The notes beneath the pieces are model-generated. The model worked only from the letters and a program-made list of their open reading frames with translations, ran no database searches and was not told the DNA's origin. The position numbers and the translations under genes were made by a program. 32,415 nucleotides of DNA, from positions 1 through 32,415 of the forward strand of contig JABDCF010000008.1 of the NCBI GenBank assembly GCA_013288235.1. Direction: 5' to 3'. Shown in pieces: positions 14,459 through 23,098 of the stretch (position 1 is its first letter; each line of letters opens with the position of its first letter). The stretch is from Bacteroidota bacterium (GTDB lineage Bacteria; Bacteroidota; Bacteroidia; Sphingobacteriales; Sphingobacteriaceae).

Positions 14459-15864
14459 ACATTAATTGCTTCTTCCGCTTCAGCTGTTTTAAGATAATTT
14501 TCAACTTCGTTTAAATTCAGTTTAGCCTCGTTAGGATTTGTAAACGGCAAAAGAAACTGTTTTCCAAAAGTTTCTTTGATAATTGGGGAAACCCTGGTGA
14601 CTTTTAGCTGTACCTTTTTATAATCTATTTCTGTAATTAACGTATTCTGTCTGGATAACCATACTGAAACAGTATTATCGTTCTTCCATTGTGATAAAGA
14701 ATTAAGCAAAACCGGAGAATGCGTATTAACAATAATTTGTCTAAGGATATCCCCGCCATCGGAAAAATTTATGCTTAAATCTTTTAATAATTTAGCCATG
14801 GCTTTAATTCTAAATGGATGAATCCCATTTTCAGGTTCTTCAAAACATAATAATCCGGTAAATTTATCGTCAAATTCCAAAACACACAGTGATAATAATC
14901 GTAAAGTGCCTTCTGACAATACGCGGGACGAAAACCATTTTCCATCTTCACCCTTTAGTTTAATGATGTACTGCCTGTTTGCACTGTCGTCAAAAACTTC
15001 AACCTCGGTAAATCCTGGTAAAAAGGAGTTGAGTTTTCTTGAAATTTCTTTTAAGGAATAGGGGTCATCTTGTTTAATTCTATATAAAGCCGCAGCTAAA
15101 TTTTTACCGCTTGATGTAATTTCATCTTTTAATCCGGTATCCTGTCGTGTTGGTTCTCTCAAATCTTCCGGATTTAATTGTAAGAATTGCCAACTACGCA
15201 TTTCTTCTTTAGCAGCGAATGCATGCTGAAAGTCCACCGAATTTATTCCTCCAAGAACAGTTTGTGAAGCAGCATTGGCGGGTGTTGCTTTTCCTCCATG
15301 CCCACCATCCTGGCGGATCTTAATTGCAAATCTATCACCATCAAGTTCAGTCTTTATAAATGGTTCACGCGATCCGCCTGCCCTCAATGTTTTCCATAGT
15401 TTCTCTAAATTTTTAGCCTGCTTTGGTAATTGGTCTTTTAACCAAATATCCTCCTCGGTTTTTATTTTTTCTAAACTTTCATGTTTGATAATCAAGGCTT
15501 GAAAACCGTGGGTGTTTTTCGAGCGGGCAATATTAAGTCTATACCTCATCCGGGTATTATTTAATTCTGCTACTCCGCCCCAATTATCCGTTACTGTCCT
15601 GTTTACAAGCATGTCAACGGTAAACTCCATTTCTGTCGCATAATCGCCTTCTTCCAGTTGAGTAAATAACTCTTCCGGGTTACCTCTTTGTTCACTAAAT
15701 GCCGTTTTTAAATCTGTTTCAGCTAATCGGGATAGTAAATTTAAAGCATCAAACAAGTTACTTTTTCCTGATGCATTAACACCCGCGATAACAGTCAACG
15801 GTGTAAATGCCATCTCAAAATTATAGAATGACTTAAACCCGCTAATTTTTATATAGGTAATCAT
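14455..15864 (-). CDS. AAA family ATPase (OLD/SMC-like, AAA_15/21 type)
   Basis: The 469-residue protein is an ABC-type ATPase of the RecF/OLD group. It opens with ITYIKISGFKSF, has Walker A GVNASGKSN at 28-36, a signature-like LSEGTLRLL at 316-324, Walker B LLCFEEPENGIHP at 338-350 and an H-loop VNTHSPVLLNSL near 379-390. The middle region (about 60-300) is an insertion without a recognisable domain. No TOPRIM domain is fused at its C-terminus. That role seems taken by the overlapping DUF4276 gene. Such ATPases often act as phage sensors or assembly scaffolds for the partner effector. It is the first gene of the cassette, beginning about 60 bp after the transporter gene. Confidence 0.85.
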   Translation of the reverse strand: MITYIKISGFKSFYNFEMAFTPLTVIAGVNASGKSNLFDALNLLSRLAETDLKTAFSEQRGNPEELFTQLEEGDYATEMEFTVDMLVNRTVTDNWGGVAELNNTRMRYRLNIARSKNTHGFQALIIKHESLEKIKTEEDIWLKDQLPKQAKNLEKLWKTLRAGGSREPFIKTELDGDRFAIKIRQDGGHGGKATPANAASQTVLGGINSVDFQHAFAAKEEMRSWQFLQLNPEDLREPTRQDTGLKDEITSSGKNLAAALYRIKQDDPYSLKEISRKLNSFLPGFTEVEVFDDSANRQYIIKLKGEDGKWFSSRVLSEGTLRLLSLCVLEFDDKFTGLLCFEEPENGIHPFRIKAMAKLLKDLSINFSDGGDILRQIIVNTHSPVLLNSLSQWKNDNTVSVWLSRQNTLITEIDYKKVQLKVTRVSPIIKETFGKQFLLPFTNPNEAKLNLNEVENYLKTAEAEEAINV

Positions 15865-15926
15865 GGTTTAAAGTTACACTATTATCAAATATGGATTAAC
15901 AAAATTATTATTCATCACTCATTTCA

Positions 15927-17219
15927 TTAACGTAACACCGTATAAAACATCCCCAACGCTGCAGCACCCATAGCAATAAAAGTTACCCAAAGTATAGTTT
16001 TTGAAAGTGCCTTGCTCTTAAATTCGCCCATTATTTTTTCATCGGACGAGATTTTAAGGATTAAAAACAAAAGCGGAACTGCCGCTACGCCATTTAAAAC
16101 TGCGGCATAAACCAAAGCTTTCACCGGGTCCACGCCAATAAAATTAAGTAGCAGGCCTACAACGGTTGCTGCAATAATTATCACATAAAAGCCACGCGCT
16201 TTGTTAAACTTTAAATTTAGGCTTGCTTTCCAGTCAAAAGCTTCCGCAACCGAATATGCCGCCGAACCCGAAAGCACAGGGATGGCTAACAGTCCCAGGC
16301 AAATAATGCCAAACGAAAATATAAGTTTTGCTAAAAACCCTGCATGAGGAAAGCTATGCACCAACGGTTCAAGGGCTTTTGCTGCATCGGCTGCTGTATT
16401 AATATTTTTCACGCCGCTGCCATGCAAAACAGTTGCCCCAACTACAATAATGCTCCAGGTGGCAAACTCCGAAAATATCATCCCAAAAGTATTGTCCAAA
16501 CGCATCCTGTGTACGCTCATCCAGCTTATGCGCGGCTTTCCTTTTGTTAATAAATGTTTTTCCTCATCTTCTTCAACTTCCTGCGAAGCTTCCCAAAAAA
16601 ACATGTAAGGCGAAATAGTGGTGCCAAGTACCCCGGTTATTATAAAAAAGAAGGCGAAAGACAATTCGAAATGCGGCACTATGGAGGCCCTGAAAATTGT
16701 TGCCCAGGGCTGCTTTACTATAAACAGTGTTATAGGGTACGCCATCAGCGTTACTGCCAGCCATTTTAAAATTTTTGAATAAACCTTATAATTGGTAAAT
16801 ACCTCCAGCGCTAATATAATGCTTGTGAATATTAGTGTTAATACAATAAATGGCACGGGCACTAATAATTGTGCTGCTGCGGCCATTGCGCCCAGATCGG
16901 CGCCCACATTAATGGTATTTGCAACAACAACAAGCCCCACTACACTGTACAAAATGCTTTTGCTGTACTGTTGCTTAACAATAGTAGTAATGCCTTTACC
17001 GGTTACTAAACCAATTCTGGCGCATGCTTCCTGAACGGCGGTCATTAAAGGGAGCATCCACAAAGCTGTCCATAACTGCCCATAGCCAAACTGTGCGCCT
17101 GTTTGCGAGTAAGTAGCAATGCCTGATGGGTCATCATCTGCTGCACCGGTGACCAGGCCGGGGCCAAGTATGCGCCAAAAACCTTTGATCTTAGCTATCG
17201 TCTCAGTGCGTAATTTCAT
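15927..17219 (-). CDS. NRAMP-family divalent metal transporter, atypical motifs
   Basis: The 430-residue protein has about eleven membrane segments in the NRAMP/SLC11 pattern and should import divalent metal ions across the inner membrane, driven by protons. The usual helix-1 motif DPGN reads DPSG (30-33, within AADDDPSGIATYSQ), and the helix-6 motif MPH reads SPY (203-205, within GTTISPYMFFWEASQEVEED). Because Met in MPH normally favours Mn and Fe over Mg or Ca, its absence suggests a different selectivity, as in NRAMP-related magnesium transporters. A charged cytoplasmic loop follows at about 212-230. It is a single gene, divergent from a histidine kinase about 280 bp away. The family is sure and the substrate uncertain. 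Confidence 0.88.
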   Translation of the reverse strand: MKLRTETIAKIKGFWRILGPGLVTGAADDDPSGIATYSQTGAQFGYGQLWTALWMLPLMTAVQEACARIGLVTGKGITTIVKQQYSKSILYSVVGLVVVANTINVGADLGAMAAAAQLLVPVPFIVLTLIFTSIILALEVFTNYKVYSKILKWLAVTLMAYPITLFIVKQPWATIFRASIVPHFELSFAFFFIITGVLGTTISPYMFFWEASQEVEEDEEKHLLTKGKPRISWMSVHRMRLDNTFGMIFSEFATWSIIVVGATVLHGSGVKNINTAADAAKALEPLVHSFPHAGFLAKLIFSFGIICLGLLAIPVLSGSAAYSVAEAFDWKASLNLKFNKARGFYVIIIAATVVGLLLNFIGVDPVKALVYAAVLNGVAAVPLLFLILKISSDEKIMGEFKSKALSKTILWVTFIAMGAAALGMFYTVLR

Positions 17220-17500
17220 GGGGTAAATCTGTTTGGTTGAAGATAGGCAGTTATATCGTTATAAAAATAAAATATTATTGATTTACCACCTACAATAAAT
17301 TTTGCCCGGTAATGTTTGGGTAATTATTAATAAATATTTTTGCCGCTTGTGTAAATAGAGCTAATTTTTAAAGTGTTAGTTAGCCTGTCAATTTTTATCG
17401 CTGTCACTGTGATAGTTAGGTTGTAGTTAGTGCTTAATTAAATATTAAATATTGAATTTAATTTTATACTTTTAACTTAAGCGCAATTTTACTATTATAT

Positions 17501-18988
17501 ATGAGTGTCAATCTGCCGCCTGATTTACCTGAAAATATTTTTCAAACCGTATTTGAAAAATCGCCGGGGTCATTGTTGGTAAAGGCTGATTCGCCGCTAT
17601 TTACTATATTGGCAGCCAGTGATGCCTACCTGGTAATAACCGCCAGCAACCGCGATACCATTGTTGGCAAAGGTTTTTTTGAGGTATTTCCAGAGGATGA
17701 GAGTAAATTTGGTGAGGATGTAAATGCCCGCAATGTGTTTACAAAAGTTATTGAAAGCCGACAAAAAATTGATGTCCCTACCTACAGGTTTGATGTTTAT
17801 GACCCCATCGCAAAAAATTACGAAATAAAGTATTGGTCGTGCAGTAATACGCCGATTTTAGATGAAAGTAACAAAGTTGCTTATATATTAAATACGGTTG
17901 TTGATATAACCGGCGAGGTAAAAGCAAAAGAAGGGGCTATTGAAAGTGAACATCGCTTGCGCCTTGCCACAGAAGCCGCCGCATTGGCCATATGGGACCT
18001 TAACTTACTTGACCTATCCTTTATTTATTCGCCCCGGCTTTCCGAAATTTTGGGGCATTCACCTGAAAGCGGTATAACGCTTTCCGAAATACGTAACCAG
18101 GTTAATGCCGATGATATGCAAAATATTGTGTTGAAAGCTTTTCATGAATCATTAATTACAGGTAAATATTTATATGAAGTTAGAATATATTGGCCTGATG
18201 GGTCTCTGCACTGGGTAAAAACACAAGGCGTGGTTTTACAGGATGAAAAGAGACAACCTGTACGCCTGCTCGGTACCATATTAGACATCACCGAAACCAA
18301 AAGGGACGAGATCAGGAAAAATGATTTTATAGCTATGGCCAGTCATGAACTAAAAACCCCGCTTACTTCAATCAAAGCATATATTCAGCTACTTGCACAA
18401 AAAATGGCCTCGTCAAATGATAACGTTATTATAAATATGCTGTCGAAAGCTAACCAGCAGGTGAATAAAATGACCGACCTGATCCATGGCTTTCTTGACC
18501 TTTCAAAACTTGAACCTGGCAAACTACAGCTCAAAATGCAGGACTTTGATATCAATCAAGTTATAAATGATACCATAATTGAAACAAAGACCACCTCGAC
18601 GGGACATATTGTTAAATTTGAGGAGCAAGGCCCCATTATTATAAAAGCCGACAAAGAAAAAATTGAACAGGTGGTGAACAACTTTTTGAGTAATGCGATA
18701 AAATACTCAGATAAGGGTAGTAAAATATTAGTATCGGTTAAAAAAACAGATGGTGATTTACAGGTTGCCGTTGCCGATGAGGGAATAGGTATTAAGGCTA
18801 AAGAACAGGGAAAAATTTTTCAACGATTTTACAGGGTCGAAAATACCAGGATGAAAAATATTTCAGGGTTTGGTATCGGCCTGTACTTATCCAGCGAGAT
18901 CATACAACGGCATAAGGGCAAAATATGGGTTGAAAGTAAAGAAGGCGAAGGATCAACCTTTTATTTTAGTTTGCCTTTACAGGTTTAA
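17501..18988 (+). CDS. PAS-domain sensor histidine kinase
   Basis: The 495-residue protein is a soluble sensor kinase. Order: PAS 1 (about 12-145, including FTILAASDAYLVITASN and a PAC end ILNTVVDITGE), PAS 2 of the PAS_3 type (about 150-268, with WPDGSLHWVKTQG and LLGTILDITETK), HisKA with the phospho-acceptor His in MASHELKTPLTSIKAY (about 280-295), and a HATPase domain with NNFLSNAIKYS, DEGIGI and GFGIGLYLSSEI. There is no receiver domain, no membrane helix and no response regulator next to it. It is an orphan kinase that must reach its partner elsewhere. Divergent orientation to the NRAMP gene gives no clear functional link. A hairpin at 19032-19080 probably terminates it. Confidence 0.92.
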   Translation: MSVNLPPDLPENIFQTVFEKSPGSLLVKADSPLFTILAASDAYLVITASNRDTIVGKGFFEVFPEDESKFGEDVNARNVFTKVIESRQKIDVPTYRFDVYDPIAKNYEIKYWSCSNTPILDESNKVAYILNTVVDITGEVKAKEGAIESEHRLRLATEAAALAIWDLNLLDLSFIYSPRLSEILGHSPESGITLSEIRNQVNADDMQNIVLKAFHESLITGKYLYEVRIYWPDGSLHWVKTQGVVLQDEKRQPVRLLGTILDITETKRDEIRKNDFIAMASHELKTPLTSIKAYIQLLAQKMASSNDNVIINMLSKANQQVNKMTDLIHGFLDLSKLEPGKLQLKMQDFDINQVINDTIIETKTTSTGHIVKFEEQGPIIIKADKEKIEQVVNNFLSNAIKYSDKGSKILVSVKKTDGDLQVAVADEGIGIKAKEQGKIFQRFYRVENTRMKNISGFGIGLYLSSEIIQRHKGKIWVESKEGEGSTFYFSLPLQV

Positions 18989-19031
18989 AAAAATGGGTTT
19001 AGTTATTGATTATTACATGGGTTAAACAGAA

Positions 19032-19080
19032 CCTGCTGATTGATGAAAATATATTTTATTCATCAAGTATCAATCAGGTA
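19032..19080 (+). terminator. Imperfect hairpin terminator after the histidine kinase
   Basis: CTGATTGAT at 19036-19044 pairs with ATCAATCAG at 19069-19077, and an alternative inner pairing TTGATGAA with TTCATCAA exists. The sequence continues as GTATTTTCTT. It lies 44 bp after the kinase stop codon. Confidence 0.45.
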
Positions 19081-19199
19081 TTTTCTTACGTATGGAGTAA
19101 TGTGCTGTCAAATAATTAGTTTAACGATTTGACCTCGCAAGCAATTAAACTGTTTATTTTCCCGCATATTTTAAATATAAAAAAACTTAAATTTATTTC

Positions 19200-20405
19200 A
19201 TGTATAAAAACCGACATTATAAAGGTATTGCTCTTTTGTTTATCGTAATTTTTTCATTTGTCTCCTGTAAAAAAGATTTGCCTGAAACAGGGTCCGTTTT
19301 AACCGCTTCATTTAGCAATAACAATGGTACGCTTACTGCAAAAGGCGGGCAAACCGTAACAATAATGGGAAAGAACCTTTTATCAAGCGTGCAAACGCCA
19401 ACGGTAACTTTAAATGCCCAGCACCTGTATATTGCATATTTGAGTAATGATAGCTTGAAAGTGGTTATACCTAAGTTAATAGGCTCTGGGAAAATTGCTA
19501 TAACGGCCGGCGGCCAAACTTATCCCGGCCCCGAATTTATCTATCAATACGTTGCTACCGTTACTACCATAGCCGGCACCGGCGATGTGGGCAATAACGA
19601 CGGCGAGAATAAAATAGCGACGTTTAATTGCCCCTGGGGCATAACTGCCGACCTAAACGGCGACCTGTATATTGCCGATGTGTATAACAGGCTGATCAGG
19701 AAGATAACAGCCGCAACTAACCAGGTAAGCAGCATCTCGTTCGGCAGCCTTGATTTTGATTCTCCATATAATATAGCGCTGGATACAAAAAAACACGATC
19801 TGTATGTTACTGATTTTAATATTCACCTGGCAAAAATAGCTTCTGACGGAAGCCAATCGGTAATTTATACAGGCGCGGCCACAACTACCGGTATAGCTTT
19901 CGGCCCCGATGGTTTTCTGTATATGAGCAATAATAACCTCGGTACCATCCTAAAATTAACCCCCGATGGGCAAACTGTAACCAATTTTAGCTCGGGTATA
20001 GGAACACCGCGAAATATCATTTTTAACAGCAACAATACCATGTTTGTTGCCGGGTATAATGTTGCCACTGCATCTGCCGGGATTTTTCAGGTTGATAATA
20101 CAGGTAACGCAACGTTTGCTTTGCCTGATAAGAGTTTTGGCGGATGGGAGATAGCTGCCGACACCTATGGCGATTTTTATGAAGCCGACCATTTTAATAA
20201 CGTTATCAGGTTAATTGACCCAAATGGCAATGCCATAACTATTGCTGGCAGTGGCGAGGCCGCCGATGTTGATGGCATAGGCCTTAGTGCATCATTTAAT
20301 GGCCCCCAGGGCTTAACCATTGATTCAAATGGTAATTTGTATGTTACTACCTATAATTACAATACCAAAGGCGGCAATAAAGTAAGAAAGATAGTGGTTG
20401 AATAA
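19200..20405 (+). CDS. Lipoprotein with TIG/IPT domain and NHL repeats
   Basis: The 401-residue protein has a lipoprotein signal peptide ending FSFVSCKKD, with the lipid-bearing Cys23, so it is anchored in the envelope, probably on the cell surface. Residues about 33-110 form an immunoglobulin-like TIG/IPT domain (GGQTVTIMGKNLL). From about 112 to the end run NHL-type beta-propeller blades, each with the pattern PWGITADLNGDLYIAD...IRKI. They end with PQGLTIDSNGNLYVTT. The opening of the propeller, TIAGTGDVGNNDG, is echoed near the end by TIAGSGEAADVDG, as is usual in this family. Such proteins bind ligands or proteins or line carbohydrate-utilisation sites, and no enzyme motif is seen. It is a single gene. 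Confidence 0.88.
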   Translation: MYKNRHYKGIALLFIVIFSFVSCKKDLPETGSVLTASFSNNNGTLTAKGGQTVTIMGKNLLSSVQTPTVTLNAQHLYIAYLSNDSLKVVIPKLIGSGKIAITAGGQTYPGPEFIYQYVATVTTIAGTGDVGNNDGENKIATFNCPWGITADLNGDLYIADVYNRLIRKITAATNQVSSISFGSLDFDSPYNIALDTKKHDLYVTDFNIHLAKIASDGSQSVIYTGAATTTGIAFGPDGFLYMSNNNLGTILKLTPDGQTVTNFSSGIGTPRNIIFNSNNTMFVAGYNVATASAGIFQVDNTGNATFALPDKSFGGWEIAADTYGDFYEADHFNNVIRLIDPNGNAITIAGSGEAADVDGIGLSASFNGPQGLTIDSNGNLYVTTYNYNTKGGNKVRKIVVE

Positions 20406-20456
20406 CGAAGGTTCGCTGCTTAATGCCTTTAGTTAAGGATACCACCATATTTACTA

Positions 20457-20535
20457 TTAATATCGAATAATGAATTTTGAATATCGAACTCCGAAGTTCA
20501 TTATTCGATATTGGGAGTTCGATATTCGATATTAA
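20457..20535. repeat. AT-rich palindromic repeat (TATTCGATATT family), copy 1
   Basis: The ends TTAATATCGAATA (20457-20469) and TATTCGATATTAA (20523-20535) are perfect inverted repeats of 13 bp. Inside, GAATAATGAA and CATTATTC pair again around CGAACTCCGAAGTTC. A related block lies at 21713-21797. Confidence 0.65.
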
Positions 20536-20561
20536 ATAGTTTTCTCAGAAGCCCCTGCGGG

Positions 20562-21020
20562 CTAAGCCAATTCATGCCAGGCCATTTGGGGCCTTGTTGA
20601 AGGATAACCATATTTAGCCCTGTAAGCTTTTCTTTCGGCGGTAAAATCCCACCAATTTTTTTTGCTGATTGGGTCATTTGCATAGTATACGGCCAGCCAA
20701 AACTGATCTTCAACGCAGGGATCTGTCCAGAAACCTTGTTTTTGCTCAAGTTCATTAAACAGGGTAGGGCCGTCTTTTTCAAGCAGGCTATCTAATGAAT
20801 AATAACCTAATGAGATAAGGTCATCAGCAAATTTTGGCCCTATGGATGGGATACTTTGGAAAGTAACCGATGCGGCTATATATTCGGCCCTTTGCTGGCT
20901 GATTTTTAATAAAACCATTATCTCATCGGCTGCAAATTCGCAAAGCCTGCTTACAGGGAGCTTATTTTTCTTGAGCAGCTCTTTTTCTGCCGGAGACAGG
21001 CTTAGTCTAAAAGTTTTCAT
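20562..21020 (-). CDS. Cdd1-like helix-hairpin-helix protein
   Basis: The 152-residue protein looks like the Cdd1 (pathogenicity locus) family. A helix-hairpin-helix motif is seen in VTFQSIPSIGPKFADDLISLGY (about 52-73), the kind that contacts DNA backbone non-specifically. Further family words are LLEKDGPTLFNELEQKQG, DPCVEDQFWLAVYYAND and KNWWDFTAERKAYRAK in the C-terminal half. The N-terminus contains LSPAEKELLKKNKLPVSRLCEFA. The function of the family is not established, and a DNA-related role is inferred only from the hairpin motif. It is a single gene on the minus strand, with a hairpin terminator of the next gene upstream of it. Confidence 0.75.
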   Translation of the reverse strand: MKTFRLSLSPAEKELLKKNKLPVSRLCEFAADEIMVLLKISQQRAEYIAASVTFQSIPSIGPKFADDLISLGYYSLDSLLEKDGPTLFNELEQKQGFWTDPCVEDQFWLAVYYANDPISKKNWWDFTAERKAYRAKYGYPSTRPQMAWHELA

Positions 21021-21062
21021 AGTATAAACGTTTTTAGATAATTAAATTTACGATTCGAAAAT

Positions 21063-21095
21063 AGATTTGACAACTTTTTAAAAGTTGCCAAATCT
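21063..21095 (-). terminator. Hairpin terminator after the DinB-like gene
   Basis: AGATTTG, one mismatch, then CAACTTTT pair with AAAAGTTG and CAAATCT over 15 bp, with a one-base centre. It lies 11 bp past the DinB-like stop codon on the minus strand. Confidence 0.65.
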
Positions 21096-21105
21096 AAACG
21101 CTCAA

Positions 21106-21597
21106 TTACATTTCATCGGCGCTTGGCCCGTAACTGCCCGGTATAGGCACATCCAACAGGCGAAGAAAAACACCTAATTGCGCCCGGTGATGGGTGGTTT
21201 GACTAAAGGCCACACGTATCACTTCGGCCTTGGTATAAACCTGGATAATATGTTCTCCGCTGCGTAATGTCCATTTGGGCAATAGGTCATCTTCGGTAGC
21301 TGCCGCTAAGCGGTTATAGCCTTCGGCATAGCATTTTTCAAAATAGGCAAGCAGTTCTGCATTGTTATTGATAACCGCCGGTTTATAATCGCCTTTGGCA
21401 AAATCAAGCTCGTTGGTAATAAGCGCCATATCAACCCAGCCGGGCAATTCGGCAATATGGGTGGCAAGCCTCCTGACGGTCATGCTTTTTACGTGCGGCT
21501 GCCAGTCGTATTTATCTTCAGGGATAATTGACAGCATTTTGCGCGTGGTTTGAGCTTCCTGCTCCATTTCTTTTAATAACATAGGGATGATTTTCAT
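21106..21597 (-). CDS. DinB-like four-helix protein
   Basis: I use the ATG at 21597 (163 residues, MKIIPMLLKEMEQEAQTTRKML). An earlier in-frame start adds 13 residues with no family resemblance. The protein fits the DinB/YfiT-like metal-binding four-helix bundle. His in RRLATHIAELPGW (about 41-53) and His-His in AFSQTTHHRAQLGVFLRLL (about 129-147) would be the metal ligands, and WQPHVKSMTV precedes the second helix. The family includes bacillithiol and mycothiol S-transferases and many uncharacterised proteins induced by stress. The particular substrate is unknown. It is a single gene, ending in a good hairpin, with an AT-rich repeat ahead of it. Confidence 0.85.
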   Translation of the reverse strand: MKIIPMLLKEMEQEAQTTRKMLSIIPEDKYDWQPHVKSMTVRRLATHIAELPGWVDMALITNELDFAKGDYKPAVINNNAELLAYFEKCYAEGYNRLAAATEDDLLPKWTLRSGEHIIQVYTKAEVIRVAFSQTTHHRAQLGVFLRLLDVPIPGSYGPSADEM

Positions 21598-21712
21598 TTT
21601 TTTACTTGTTTTTTGATTGTTATACAAATAAAACAAGCGTCAGTGACAGCCCTATGTCAGCAGGTTTTTATTAATTGTTGAAATGTTGGAATGTTGTAAG
21701 GTTGAAATGTTT

Positions 21713-21797
21713 TTAATAATGAATATCGAACTTTGAATAATGAATTTCGAAGTAAACTTCAAAATTCGATATTCAATATTGGGTGTTCGATATTTCG
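21713..21797. repeat. AT-rich palindromic repeat (TATTCGATATT family), copy 2
   Basis: This relative of 20457-20535 shares ATGAATATCGAACT, GAATAATGAATTTCGAAG, ATTCGATATT and ATATTGGGTGTTCGATATT. It folds into a long AT-rich stem and fills the gap between the DinB-like and HAD genes. Confidence 0.6.
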
Positions 21798-21809
21798 TTC
21801 AAAATGGCG

Positions 21810-22442
21810 TTAAAGCCCCATAAAATAATCAGTCAGCGATTTAAAATCGTCAAACTTTAAATCATAATCATCTGTACTGCCAAAGCCATAGCTTACAAAT
21901 ACGAAGGGGATACCTGCCTGGCGGCTTTCGAAACCGTCGCCTGCTGTATCGCCAATATAAACAGGATTTTTAAGCTGGTGTTTATCCATCAATAGCTTAA
22001 TATTATGCTGTTTGGGCATAAAGTTTATGCCATGGGCAATTTCATCGGTTATATGTTCGTCTATCCCCGCCCAATCGATAAATAAACGGATAATCCCTTT
22101 GGCACAATTGCTTAAAATAAATAACTGGTATTTTTCTGCCAGTTGCTGTAAGCCTTCTTTAACGCCATCGTACAATACGCCGCCATGTACAGGCAATATA
22201 TCACGCCGCTTTTCATTAACCAGCGCATATATCTCGTGTCGTTTTTTGTCATCAAAATCCGGCATTATTGTGCCGATCACTTTTCTGCCCTCCATCCCCA
22301 CCATTTTTGCCAGTTCTTCGCGTTTTACTGTAATGTCAATCCCCAATTCATTAAAAACTAAGTTCCACGATGCGGCGTAAGTATCTACGGCATCCCAAAG
22401 GGTACCATCCATGTCGAATATAAGGCTGTCGGGTTTTTGCAT
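21810..22442 (-). CDS. HAD-superfamily phosphatase
   Basis: The 210-residue protein is a haloacid dehalogenase-type hydrolase, subfamily with a helical cap between motifs I and II. Motif I is FDMDGTLWDA (about 9-18) with the nucleophile Asp10 and acid/base Asp12. Motif II lies in FILSNCAKG (Ser), the Lys of motif III in MPKQHNIKLLMDKHQL, and motif IV in YIGDTAGDGFESRQAG with paired Asp residues. It resembles phosphoglycolate phosphatase and beta-phosphoglucomutase relatives. The substrate cannot be told. It is a single gene and its upstream region is the second large palindromic repeat. Confidence 0.92.
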   Translation of the reverse strand: MQKPDSLIFDMDGTLWDAVDTYAASWNLVFNELGIDITVKREELAKMVGMEGRKVIGTIMPDFDDKKRHEIYALVNEKRRDILPVHGGVLYDGVKEGLQQLAEKYQLFILSNCAKGIIRLFIDWAGIDEHITDEIAHGINFMPKQHNIKLLMDKHQLKNPVYIGDTAGDGFESRQAGIPFVFVSYGFGSTDDYDLKFDDFKSLTDYFMGL

Positions 22443-22502
22443 TGGTTATTTGTTTGTTGAAATGTTATTTATTACGGATTTGAATGAAACGTAATCTTTT
22501 TT

Positions 22503-22692
22503 GCCCTCTTTCCGGCGTAGCCGAAGAGAGGGTCGGAAAACGAAGTGAATCCGGGGTGAGTAAACTATGCGCCATCCATTAGCTTAAGTGCATTAACGCC
22601 AACGCATCGGCGTCAATGCCGCTCGTATATCTACTCACCCGATCTTCGCTTCGCCCGATCTGCCCTCTCTTCCGCAGGCGGAAAAGAGGGCG
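22503..22692. repeat. Long palindromic dispersed repeat, copy 2
   Basis: This relative of the repeat at 28-172 shares CCGAAGAGAGGG, GGGGTGAGTAAACT, TGCGCCAT and GCCGCTCGTA, and TACTCACCCG in the right arm. It is longer by an extra outer pair (GCCCTCTTTCCGGCG near 22503 with CGCAGGCGGAAAAGAGGGC near 22673) and an inner hairpin AACGCC...GGCGTC in the loop. It fills the gap between the HAD and DUF1801 genes. Confidence 0.75.
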
Positions 22693-22731
22693 AAAACAAT
22701 TTTTAAATATTTTTTAAGTCCTTTGTCATCA

Positions 22732-23088
22732 TTAAACTTTTGCCCGATACAGATCAATCGCCATTTTCAATATCTCCTCTATAGTTTTAACCGGGATATC
22801 CTTTTCAGCATCCAGCAGCATTATTTTCATCCGCGAACGTTTTTCAATAATAAGCAAGGGGTGCTCCAGCTTTCGCCCTTCAACAATACCAATATACGGC
22901 TGCCCCGTTTTCTTATTCGTCCATAAATAACAAAACATTTTACCATTGTAGCAATAAAAAGGCATTTTATATTTCCAGGCTTCGGTTATATTTTTATCGT
23001 AACCAATAATAAACTCACGCATAAAAAGCAGGCAGCTTTTTACAGGCTCATCTTTTTGTAAAAAGAAATTGTCGATTTCGCGGAGCAT
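22732..23088 (-). CDS. DUF1801 domain protein
   Basis: I place the start at 23088 (118 residues, MLREIDNFFLQKDEP). An earlier ATG at 23112 would add eight residues encoded inside the intergenic repeat. The protein fits DUF1801 (YdhG-like), an SCP2-unrelated small alpha/beta fold with unknown function, related to frataxin-like folds. Typical family segments are CLLFMREFIIGYDKNITEAWKYKMPFYCY and KMFCYLWTNKK, followed by YIGIVEGRKLEHPLL. There is no signal peptide or membrane segment. It is a single gene, with repeats on both sides. Confidence 0.8.
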   Translation of the reverse strand: MLREIDNFFLQKDEPVKSCLLFMREFIIGYDKNITEAWKYKMPFYCYNGKMFCYLWTNKKTGQPYIGIVEGRKLEHPLLIIEKRSRMKIMLLDAEKDIPVKTIEEILKMAIDLYRAKV

Positions 23089-23098
23089 GTAGGTAGTT

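Noticed and set aside
20501-20782. Minus-strand frame of 93 codons inside the Cdd1-like gene and the adjacent repeat
   Set aside because: It is out of frame with a better-supported gene and its tail is encoded by the AT-rich palindromic repeat, so it is a shadow.
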